From NCBI GenBank assembly GCA_002900995.3, contig CM035305.1, positions 2,340,467-2,404,466 of the forward strand: a stretch of DNA of 64,000 bases, written 5' to 3'. A program made the translations under genes and the position numbers. The notes below the pieces were generated by a model that was not told where the DNA came from, did not search any database, and was given only the letters and a program-made list of their open reading frames with translations. This DNA is from Ganoderma boninense. Its lineage: Eukaryota; Basidiomycota; Agaricomycetes; Polyporales; Polyporaceae. Within the stretch, counting starts at the first letter, position 1; each line of letters opens with the position of its first letter. This document shows, one piece after another, positions 33,514 through 42,597 of this stretch.

Positions 33514-34113
33514 GGTGACTAGCTTTTACGGGGGAGAAAAATAGAAGATGGGGGGTCGACACCCCGAGGATGTCGTCTGAAATAGGGGAGAGAGTTGAGT
33601 CGAGCAGACACGCCGGGGCCGCAGAACTCGAGAGGTGTGCAAACTTTCCGAAGTCTGTGGATTCCCTCTTATCGATCGGTTCAGGGCAGGCTCCGGAGCA
33701 CGTGCCCCCTCCCAGCCAACCGCACGCCTCGCGCCTCGCCTGTTCTCGAGCCCCACCAGAGGTCCGTCTGACTCTCCAGCGCCCACGCACTTGTCCCGGT
33801 GGCCGTATTCCAGTCTGTATCTTTGTCCTCCAGCTCCCCCAGGAAACAACTCGCATCACCGCGACCTTCCACTCGCCGGGGCCGCCTCAAGATCGCATGG
33901 ACGTAGAGTGATTCAAAGTGCTGGTTGGAATCACGCCGACGATACGCACCGGCACCGAGATGGGTGGAGGATGGAGGGCCTGCTCACAGACAGACGCACG
34001 ATGGACGGTAGTCACTGTGACTTGGCTTCTCGGTCGCGTCTAGACACCTCATTATGACTTTACCATTCTGAATGCGGTCTCCAGACCACTCCACTACTAC
34101 CCTCTCTGTCACC
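33514..34113. other. Divergent promoter, EF2 (-) and GNAT (+)
   Basis: About 600 bp. The EF2 side has a pyrimidine-rich leader directly before the start (about 33520-33560 on the minus strand). The GNAT side has ctactaccctctctgtcacc just before its ATG. No TATA box stands out. Confidence 0.5.
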
Positions 34114-34898
34114 ATGTCCCACTTCCATCCTCTCCAGTTTAACCCCACAACTGGCGAGCCTTTCTTGCGCCTCCCCGCCCCGCATGAAAACATCCTTATC
34201 ACCCCTCCCCGCTTGTCCGATGCGCCCGCTCTCATAGCGAGCATGTCCGATCCTGCGATCTACACTTTCCTCGAAGGCCCGCCCTTCCCATACCTGCCAG
34301 AGGACGCAGACGCATGGCTGTCCCGCATCAAACAAGAGACCGATGCAGCGATCGAGACCTTGAGCCGCGCGAATGAGGAGAAGCCGAATCAGCCTCCCAT
34401 CTTCCTGGAGCAGCCTCCAGTGCGCATCATACGGGAGGTCCGCGACGACGGTAGCGATCTGTTCCTGGGGGACATCATGTTCGTGCGCGAACGATACCCG
34501 GACCTGGACGACAAGGTCATGAAGGAGACACTTATACAACGCAACGCGGCCAGGGACCTTGGTGATCCCGAGATCGTATGGTGCATTGGTGGTACGTCCC
34601 ACGGATTGGTATCTATCCCCGTTACTCCTGCTGACGAAGCTACTCAGACTTCCTTGCTTCATCTCACCATGGGAAGGGAATCATGACCGCTGCCATCAAA
34701 ACCCTCATCTACGAATGGGCCGTACCTCGGATGGGTGCACGCCAGATACGTGTGGAGACGTTTTCAGACAACGCAGGCAGTCGACGGGTATTTGAGAAGC
34801 TTGGGTTTACATATGAGAAAACTGTTCCGATACGGAAGACTCTGAATTCGGGACGCACCATCGACGGTATGGATGTTTTGAGCTGGGAAGCCAAGTAG
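34114..34898 (+). CDS. GNAT-family N-acetyltransferase, copy 1
   Basis: Acetyl-CoA-dependent transferase related to the RimJ/RimL-type (Acetyltransf_3) branch. The protein starts MSHFHPLQFNPTTGEPFLRL, then ENILITPPRLSDAPALIASM, typical of the first strand and helix. The exon ends at EIVWCIG. One intron (about 34592-34646) leads to FLASSHHGKGIMTAAIKTL, where HHGKGIM is the acetyl-CoA pyrophosphate loop. VPRMGARQIRVETFSDNAGS and VFEKLGFTYE are the conserved C-terminal half. An upstream in-frame ATG at 34072 exists, but MSHFHPL matches the paralogue next door. No targeting signal. The substrate is unknown. Confidence 0.88.
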
Positions 34899-35319
34899 CA
34901 GTTTGATGCGACGCAGTCGGGATCCCGAGCGGAGAGTCTGTAAGTGGGGATACATTGCTCCTCTCCGGGCTGACTAACGTTGTGAATGGGGATAGGTCGG
35001 TGAGCCGCAGGCATGCTCGGAAGCTGGAGACTGCTTTCACACAGCTACGAGAGAGTCTCTGTAAATGGAGGACGCATTACTTAGTCCTTTGACATGCATC
35101 GGCCCTCGGCCCCGTAACAATCACGCTCCCGCTACCTATGTCGTTGCACATGACAACGGACCTCACCATCGACAACGACGACATGAATTGATGGGAGGGA
35201 GAATCTGTACCGACATGGACCTACAGCTGAGCCCAACCGCCAACGATGAGTTATAAAATACACGGGATGTAGACCAGATCTGCGTCCCTCGCTACACACA
35301 ATCCCACATCCTGTCCCCC
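34899..35319. other. Spacer between the two GNAT copies
   Basis: About 420 bp containing the 3' UTR of copy 1 and the promoter of copy 2, including a TATA box at 35252-35258. No remnant of a third copy was seen. Confidence 0.5.
35252..35258 (+). promoter_or_regulatory. TATA box of GNAT copy 2
   Basis: TATAAAA within gttataaaatac lies 68 bp before the ATG at 35320. No equivalent box is evident at copy 1, so the two copies may be regulated differently. Confidence 0.55.
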
Positions 35320-36127
35320 ATGTCTTTTTCCCAATTCCATCCGCTGGGACAGCATCCGCACACCGGCGAGCCATACATCCGCCTTCCTGCTCCATTTGAC
35401 CGCATCATTATAACCCCACCTCGACAAGGAGACATTCCGCGCATTGTCACAATCCTGAACGACTATCCCGTCAAGAGATGGCTGGACGGTCCCCCATTTC
35501 CCTATCTCGACATCCATGCCGAAGAATGGGTCACTAAGAACCGAGAGCATTCGGATGCGATAATGCGGGAGCTGCGAGTTGCGGATGAAGAGCAGCCGAA
35601 AGGACCCGCAGTAACCGTGAGCGGATGTCCGGTGGGATGCCTGAGAGGAGTAGAGGAGGACGGAACGGAGGTATTTCTGGGGGCCATCGAGTTTAACCGA
35701 TGCGGGTTCCCAGATTTGTTGAATCGGCAAGAACAGGAGCGGATGGTGTCTAGCAACGACGGCAGAAAGCGAGGAGACCCAGACATTGTCTGGTGCATTG
35801 GATGTAAGTGCACATCTGGAAACACACACCTTGCGACACTGAGTTGAAGCTCATGCACAACATGCAGATTATCTCGCCCCGACGGTGCATAATCGAGGAC
35901 TGATGAGTTGCGTTGTGCGAACTCTGGTAGAGACATGGGTAGTGCCGCGGATGGGAGCAAGACAAATACGAGTCGAGACGATTATTGGGAATGAGGGGAG
36001 CATCCGTGTTCTGGAGAAGTTGGGATTTCAGATAGCAAGCACTGTGAGGAGACAGAAAGTGACGAGTGCAGGAGAGCTGATTGAGGGCTTTCATGTCCTG
36101 TGGTGGCGGATGGGCGGGGACAGATAG
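35320..36127 (+). CDS. GNAT-family N-acetyltransferase, copy 2
   Basis: Tandem paralogue of the preceding gene in the same orientation, with the same single-intron position. It begins MSFSQFHPLGQHPHTGEPYI and shares TPPR, LDGPPFPYL, WCIG before the intron (about 35812-35868), then YLAPTVHNRGLM, VPRMGARQIRVET and VLEKLGFQI. The acetyl-CoA loop is HNRGLM, lacking the second Gly of the GKGIM version in copy 1. The C terminus WRMGGDR differs. The middle (LRVADEEQPKGPAV) is clearly diverged, so this is not a recent duplication. Catalysis is plausible, but the altered loop could change cofactor binding. Confidence 0.85.
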
Positions 36128-36610
36128 CCATGGCGACTGAGCGGGGCTGATGACGATGGATGGTAGACCAGGACAGGTAGACCTGAGATTGCGGTCGACG
36201 GTGTCTCAGCGCTCTTCGGGCATTGATGTAGGGTCTCAGCGCGGCGTCGCGAAATATACCAGACATGGACAGAGCCTGGACATCGGCGAGGACTGCGCAG
36301 GAAGGGCGGCGTCGCGCAGGCAGTGTATGCAGGGACAGGACTGGCGAAGATGTGCAATGTGCATGAGCATCGACAGGATGCGGCTCGGCAACGCTGTGCG
36401 CGCTTCGGGGGCAGGGTGCGGGCGGCTGTTCGGGGACATCGCCGGGGTTGGCGCAGGTGGGACTTGTGGCACAGCCCCACTCGCACTGGCGGATATTCAG
36501 TCGCGGGCTCAAGAGCAGCCTCCATCCGCAGGGTTCTCTCGTCCGTCTGCCATCTCGTCTCCACCGTTCGCTCCTCTCCTCATCCTCTTCATCTTTCCCC
36601 CTTTCCAACC
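36128..36610. other. Promoter of the PalI/Rim9-like gene
   Basis: About 480 bp, ending in a long C/T-rich leader (about 36560-36609). Several overlapping frames exist on both strands without recognisable products. No TATA box was seen near the start. Confidence 0.45.
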
Positions 36611-38458
36611 ATGGGCCTTCTGCGCCCAGCGACCCCGGGCTTCCTCGTTACCCTCGCAGCAACCATCCTCCTCGCCGTCGTCTCTTTCAATGTACCCATC
36701 ATCAAGTCCATCTATTTCCTCAAGGCCACTATCACAGAGTCGGATCAGACAGGCATAATCACGCTCGGTACTCTGGGATACTGTCTGGATCTCAACGGAA
36801 ACCAGACTTGCTCAAAGCCAGCCGTAGGATATAAAATCGGTACGTCCAAGAGTCTCCCATGCATTTACACTCCCTGTAGCTTCCTGCGTCAATAGACATC
36901 AATGCCCTCCTGGATAACACGACCAAAATCCAAATCCCGGAGGTGCTGGTGAAATGGATCACCTATGCACTCGTGCTCCATATCGTGGCCCTCATTCTCG
37001 CCGGTATCTCCGCCGTCTTTGGTCTCCTCGCACATGTTCGCGAGATGTCCATGGCCTACTGCAGTACCTGCGTGTCCGGTTTTTCAGCCGCCGTCGCTTT
37101 GGTCGCTTTCATCTTCGACGTTGTCCTCTTCTTCCTCACCAGGACCCGCGTGAACGACAGTGGAGGACACGCCGAGATAGGTACCGCCCTCTGGCTAACA
37201 CTTGCCGCGTGGGTTCTTCTCTTCTTCGCCGGATGCTTCTACGGCCTGGGCAGGTGCTGCATCCGGAGACGTCCCCGTGGCTTTGATCGCGAGGCGCGGC
37301 CCAATGTAGACAATGGCTACGCCGAACAAGTACGGCTGGAGGCCGTCAAGGCAGAGGCGGACAGGAAGGCGCGGCAGGCCGCAGGCAAAAACGAGGTCGG
37401 GCTCCCCGCCTTCCAGGAGTATGAGCGCCAGCCGCTCACATCAAAGTCGGACGAGCATGAGCAATTTGTCGAGGAGGCCGGCAATATCGTCCCGTACCAT
37501 GCGAAGACTCCTTCGAATGGTGCGGGGCTCGGTGCAGGAACCGCGGCATACGCGCGCCAAGGCAACCAACAAACCACGTACGCTGGAGGATATGCTCAGG
37601 CTGCGCCTGGCAATCGTTCCGTGGATGCCTATTATAATAATAGTGCTCCCACCGCGCATCCCGTACCGGCCCGTCAGGGCAGCACACATACCCAGAGCGC
37701 GTACAGTGATCCCTATGCTCCCTCCATTGCGCCAGCTGCCGTGGCTGGTGCCACTGCAGCAGGTGGTTACTTGGCGGCGGACGCGTATGGCCAATATGGT
37801 CACCAGCAACAACTCAGCGCTGCTTCCGGCTATGGACATGGTCCTCGGGGAACTTCTTGTAAGTTTACCGAGCACGTCGCTGTTTTACCAAGAATTGACA
37901 TTGTCATCAGACCATTCAGCAGTCTCACAACCGGACGGCTCTGCGTACAACACGGGAGCAGCTTACAACACAGGAACTGGTTACAACAACGTTGTCGATC
38001 CCTTCGCCGCGCAACCTTCGCAGACCCAGTTCAACCCTGATACCTACAACGCATCCAGCTACATGTATGGCCAGGTCTCAGCGTCATCCCCACAGTCTGC
38101 TGTCGCCGCCGCGAACACTAACCCGTACCGTGCAACCCCTGAACGCAACTACACGCTTGGTGGAGGAGGCTACGGTGCCAACGTCGTTCCCGCGCTCGAC
38201 CAGAACCGTGCGTCCCCTGCACCCAGCTCGTCGGTCTACAGCGCTACAACTTCGACGATGTACCCGATCAACACGAGTGTATCACCACCGCCGATGCCTC
38301 AACCTGCGAGTCCACGGGGCCCTCGTGAACCTGCAACGACCACGTCGCAGCCGCTGGTGTCGTCGCCCGTGCAGGAGCAGCCTCCCTACAACGAAGCTCC
38401 TCCCATGTACGATGCTGCCACCGCCCAGCCGCCGGGGCAATGGGGGGCGAAGCACTGA
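36611..38458 (+). CDS. PalI/Rim9-like pH-response membrane protein (SUR7/PalI family)
   Basis: Four-helix plasma-membrane protein of the family that assists ambient-pH sensing through PalH/Rim21. The start MGLLRPATPGFLVTLAAT leads into helix 1. A Cys-containing extracellular loop follows (TLGYCLDLNGNQTCS, the GxxC...C signature). After an intron (about 36840-36895) come helices 2-4: YALVLHIVALILAGISAVF, SGFSAAVALVAFIFDVVLFF and LWLTLAAWVLLFFAGCFYGL, ending in CCIRRRPR. The long cytoplasmic tail (about 380 residues) is Ala/Tyr/Gly/Gln-rich with a small internal repeat (YNTG/YNTGTGYNN) and ends with a PPMY motif (PPxY, a Nedd4/Rsp5 WW-domain ligand). A second intron lies at about 37860-37912. 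The role is inferred from the family. Confidence 0.85.
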
Positions 38459-39006
38459 TCCCGTGCTCCTTCCTCCTTGTCTCCCTTCGCTATCATGATT
38501 CCACCTTCACGCTTCTGTATTTCGTGAGCTACGTTTGCATGGACCCTGGTTCTTTCGGGATTTGTATAATGCGGACACGACACGACCCCTCCCCGTCTCC
38601 CATCAACGACCCCCTTAGTATATGCCGTAATTATTCATTCGAGCCTGGGCAATGGTTCTGGTTCTGCATTCGTGTTCCACTGTTGCAGTTTGACATTCGA
38701 TGTACATTAGAGCCACCCGGATGCTTGCCGTGGCACTTCACGAAATATACACACGCATCCATACCCGCTGTTTGGTTTCATATCGAAGCACAAGTCATAC
38801 ATTCCCTGTCAGTCAAGAAGGCTTCACACTCCGAACCGCTGATGATCCGTGCTCGCAGCATCCTGGCAACTTCACCAGCCTTTGTTCCTATCGTCCACGG
38901 TCCTAGGGCACCATCCTTAACGTTGAACCTTGGTTGGGTATTACTGTAGCTGGCGTCATAGTCGCCTTCTAAGATGGAACGCTCGGCCTTCGTTGCCCTT
39001 CGTAGT
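38459..39006. other. Convergent intergenic region
   Basis: About 550 bp between the 3' ends of the Rim9-like gene and the ureohydrolase gene. It should hold both 3' UTRs. Short frames carry no recognisable product. Confidence 0.5.
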
Positions 39007-40726
39007 TCACAACTCGTCCTTGGCAGGTGCAAACGTGCTGTGCGGGGTGGGGGGCTGTGAGGACAACAGCATGGACAAGAAGTCATGCACGATATCTGCG
39101 GCAGCGATGCCCGTAATCTCAGCTGCGGAGATCGCAACAAACCAAGGATGGTCAGCATCAGCCAATGTGAACGAACGGGCCAGCCCGGCGAGCGGGGAGC
39201 GTGGGGACGTACCGTTGTCGTAGGCCGGGGCGACCTCCACAATGTCTGCGCCGCTGAGGGTGTGGTGCGCGTCAGTGGCGTGTAGGTGGCTGCGGCCGAG
39301 CTCCCGCGACGGCTGCGCCTCGGTCACGCAGTGGATAGAGGGTGGAGCGGCAACTTACACAAAGTTGAGGCCCGCAAGGCCCCGGATAATCCTCTTGACT
39401 TCACGCGGTGGTCCAACCTCCCGCCTCGGGTGTGCCCGTGGCAGGTGCTAGGCCGGGGTCTGAAATAGCGCAGCTGACGTCAGTAACAGGACGCGCTTGA
39501 GCCCTGGAGTGCGAGGTTTGCTGACCTATGACATCAATGTCCAGACTAACGGAAGGTCAGCAAAGTGAACATAGCCGATGCAGGGCAGTGCGAACCTGAG
39601 GTATACAGGGGAGTCCCCGACACGGGCCCGGATGCGTTTGATGATTTCGGTGACTCCGTAATCGTCGATGTCGTCCGTCGAAATCACCTGAAACCCAACA
39701 GATGCATCGTTCTCCAAGTCCCCTATACCCTGAACCAGAACACGCATGAGTTCGACTCGCAATAAGGTTAAGTTGCCAATTCGATAGGACGTACAGCGAG
39801 CTTGCAGCGAATGCCTGCGTGGACGCTAGTGTTGGTCACCAATCCCTCCTCGTTTGCAATGTAGAAGAACGTCCCGTGGGTGACACGGGACTGCTCCGAG
39901 GAAGGGCCTGCATATGCAGGCCATGTGTCCAAATGGGCGTCGAAATGGATGACTGACACAGGACCATAGACTTTATGTAGCGATCGTAGGATAGGGAGCA
40001 CAATAGTGTGGTCGCCACCCAAGCTATATGACAGAGTCATTAGTTAGTATACAGTCTCTATGGCAAGTGAGGATGTCCGACCTTATAATACGAGGGTGCT
40101 GCTTGCCATCCCTGGCAAACTTCTGGGTAGCCGAGGCGAGAGCGCCGTCGGTTGCCGTTGACCTCGCCAGTAGTGTGGAATATGCGACCTCCATTTGATC
40201 GAGAGCTAAGGCATTGTCAAAAGGGTTCACAGGGATCTTGGAGTGCGGTCAGGTTTTTAAGTACGAACGACAATATAGCACGTCGACTTACATCCCCGCA
40301 GTCCATGATACTGGGGCCGAGTACATAGGGGTCAACCTTCCAGGAAAGGGTATATCCACGGCCATTGCGCTGTCGTCTGCTGCCCGAGCGGATGGCGTAT
40401 GGCCCAAATCGTGCGCCAGGTCGGTAGCTGACGGCGGTATCGAACGGCATGCCAATAAGGGCGACATCGAAATTGACACTTTCGTCCTCGAGGCAACGCG
40501 AATACGGAAGGTGGGAGAAGGATAATGGGCCGGAGAAGACTTGGTCAATCTGCTTGCCGTACTTCTCGAGCCAAGTCTGGGATCCGGCGGAGCTTGGTTG
40601 GGTGAACTCCTCTAAGGGAACCTGGATGTGGTCATGGTGATACCCTTCGCGATGCGAGTGGGCGACAGAGAGATTGGAGAAGGATATAGCCACTCCGACG
40701 AGTGTCCAGAGGGAAGTCTTGGTCAT
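39007..40726 (-). pseudogene. Agmatinase-like ureohydrolase, secretory, KDEL-ended, with a frameshift
   Basis: Arginase/agmatinase-family enzyme that would hydrolyse a guanidino compound to urea using two Mn ions. Exon 1 begins with a signal peptide (MTKTSLWTLVGVAISFSN), then a His-rich stretch and FDVALIGMPFDTAVSYRPGA. Metal motifs are present: GGDHT, DAHLDTW and, across an intron, LDIDVIDPGLAP. All exons join in frame up to PEAGGWTT. There a single extra base (about 39407-39408 in gcggtgg) shifts the frame and gives a stop at 39401-39403. Reading on in the shifted frame restores REVKRIIRGLAGLNF, VGADIVEVAPAYDN and AEITGIAAADIVHDF, ending AKDEL at the TGA (39007-39009). The terminal KDEL is an ER-retention signal. 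Either a recent pseudogene allele or a sequence error. Confidence 0.8.
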
Positions 40727-41264
40727 CTGGAAATCGTTAGCAGTGCGCAGCGTTTGCTAGAATGTCTTCGGCAGGCCTCGCTGGAAACGGGGCTGGTCGT
40801 GCGACGGGGCTGTCCGGCCTTTAAATAGGGAACTTATCTTGGGCATGGGCCCATGGACGATAGGAAACACTGTCGGGCCAGCCGAACCAACAGCCAGAGC
40901 CCGGGGATGGTGATAACGATCAAACCATTCAACCAAGGCCTCTCCGCGCTCGTATCGCCTCACGTGCGCATCTATGCGAGATAAGTTACATAAAGCACCT
41001 CCCATGGGACCCGTGGTTTGCGCCCGACTCTCTGTGTGAGACCGCTCCCAATCCCCGCCCTGAGCGGCATAAAGCTCCCCCGACCATTCGATATCGAAAC
41101 CATATCGTACACATTCTCGCATGAACAACCCAGCTGACGCCCCATCTGAATCCGCAGCCCGTCCAAGCCCAAACGCCAGGATAAGCATAGAGCGGCCGTG
41201 TCTACAATACCCATCGGGACCCGAGGGCTATGGAACTACTCAGGGTGCGAACAGAGCACGGAAA
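40727..41264. other. Promoter of the ureohydrolase gene
   Basis: About 540 bp between two minus-strand genes. A TATA-like CTATTTAA on the minus strand lies at 40820-40827, about 95 bp before the ureohydrolase start. The remainder shows nothing recognisable. Confidence 0.45.
40820..40827 (-). promoter_or_regulatory. TATA-like element upstream of the ureohydrolase
   Basis: Minus-strand CTATTTAA, 94-101 bp before the ATG at 40726, at a spacing usual for fungal promoters. The match to the TATA consensus is imperfect. Confidence 0.35.
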
Positions 41265-42278
41265 TCATATACCGCCGGTCAGACGCTTCGTATGCCGCAA
41301 TGGAAGTATCTCCCACTGTCGTCGCAGCTTTGCCTGGTCGCTCGCTCCAACCGCCTCCTCCGTCGTAAGCCCAATCGCCTTTACCGGACGCAGCCAGTCT
41401 GGGGAGTCATCGATCTCCTCCGCTTCGTTCCTATCCTGCTCCGCGAGATCGCTCTCGTTCAGGTCGATTTGTCCGTCAAAGACCTCCTCCGGGGTCGCAT
41501 TCGTCTTCGTCGGCCCGAAGAGCGACATTCCTCCGGCCACCGCGGCAGTCAGGAGGGCCGACGCGTTGTCGATCAGCGTCGGAGGCTTGCGCACCGGGAC
41601 AGAGCTCAGGTAGTACGTCTTCGATTTCCAGACGCCGTCAGCGCTTTCGCGCCGGGACGTTGGAGACGCAGGGTAGCAAGGGTCGAAAGCGAACGTCACG
41701 GTGATCTCCCTTGTGCTCGGATGGTAGGCGAAGCGAGGAAGAGGGTGCGACTCTAGGTTGGGGAACGGGTACGTCACTGGCTTCCTGTGGCGGAGGACGA
41801 GACCCTCGTCTGGATGCAGTGGGGTCCATGTCAGGTGGGGAGGCCTGCAGTCTCGTAAGATGTACCTTGGACATCGATAGCGTGTCCCGAAGACCGGGAG
41901 CACAATGCGCCAGAAGTATCGATGAAGAAGACCTATATCAAAGAACACGACATGAGCTCTCGCCAGGAGACCGGCGCCCAGATGACAAACCTGGTTGTTG
42001 CTGTCAGGTTTCCTCATTGCTGTTCCAATTTTATGAATCGCTGCTCGCAGTGGGGCCATAGAGTTTACGAACTTACATTCCACGAGAGATGTTTCAGTCA
42101 TGGGCCACAGGATGACGCAGGTTCCGTCCTCTAGCAGGCCTTGCGCCACATCGAGGACGTGGTCTGTCGCTAGAGAACGCAGGATGAAGTAGCCCTGAGG
42201 GAACCCGTAAGTGTTCAATTCGGCGGTGAGCGGGGGCGTTGTTTGCATCGCTGCTTCCTTGTCAGAGGTGATGAGCAT
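41265..42278 (-). CDS. Beta-trefoil (ricin-B-like) protein, cytosolic
   Basis: From MLITSDKEAAMQTTPP at 42278 the protein enters one beta-trefoil-like lectin fold: GYFILRSLATDHVLDVA and DGTCVILWPMTETSLVE, then after introns MRKPDSNNQVFFIDTSGALC, RSSGHAIDVQ and GLVLRHRKPVTYPFPN. HAIDV and VLDVAQ are the QxW-type hairpins in altered form. The second half (about residues 150-300) is a different module: REITVTFAFDPCYPASPTS, a small hydrophobic helix (ALLTAAVAGGMSLFG), an acidic stretch (DLNESDLAEQDRNEAEEID), and an Arg/Lys-rich end. There is no signal peptide. Introns lie at about 42016-42074, 41929-41986 and 41812-41870. Sugar binding is plausible but not shown. An internal Met, MQTTPPL, is an alternative start. 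Confidence 0.7.
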   Translation of the reverse strand: MLITSDKEAAMQTTPPLTAELNTYGFPQGYFILRSLATDHVLDVAQGLLEDGTCVILWPMTETSLVECKFVNSMAPLRAAIHKIGTAMRKPDSNNQVCHLGAGLLARAHVVFFDIGLLHRYFWRIVLPVFGTRYRCPRYILRDCRPPHLTWTPLHPDEGLVLRHRKPVTYPFPNLESHPLPRFAYHPSTREITVTFAFDPCYPASPTSRRESADGVWKSKTYYLSSVPVRKPPTLIDNASALLTAAVAGGMSLFGPTKTNATPEEVFDGQIDLNESDLAEQDRNEAEEIDDSPDWLRPVKAIGLTTEEAVGASDQAKLRRQWEILPLRHTKRLTGGI

Positions 42279-42597
42279 CTCGACGGTGGATTTGGTGGTG
42301 GATATCGTCTCGGACAACGCAGGATGGAAGTCGAGTCCAAGACCGCGCGTACAGCCACACTTGGATAGGAGCACTAAACAAGGGCAACAAACCGTACTTA
42401 GCGCCTCCGCACCGCAACCCAGATACGCAAGGACCAAACATCCGCCAGGTATTCATATTCCATATGCAGCGTTGCGGATCATCATCAGCCTGCCAGCAAA
42501 TCTCTGGAATCCGACCATAGTGTACAAACCGACCAACAGTACAGATCGACTGCGCTACTCGAGTGTTGTCCCATTAGCCCAGAGCAAATATTTGTGC
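42279..42597. other. Spacer between DCAF11-like and beta-trefoil genes
   Basis: About 320 bp between two minus-strand genes. The beta-trefoil frame is open back to 42437, but the extra residues are Cys/Leu-rich and look non-coding. No element was recognised. Confidence 0.4.

Noticed and set aside
41121..41756. 211-codon plus-strand ORF
   Set aside because: Antisense to the well-supported last exon of the beta-trefoil gene; Arg-rich with no domain.
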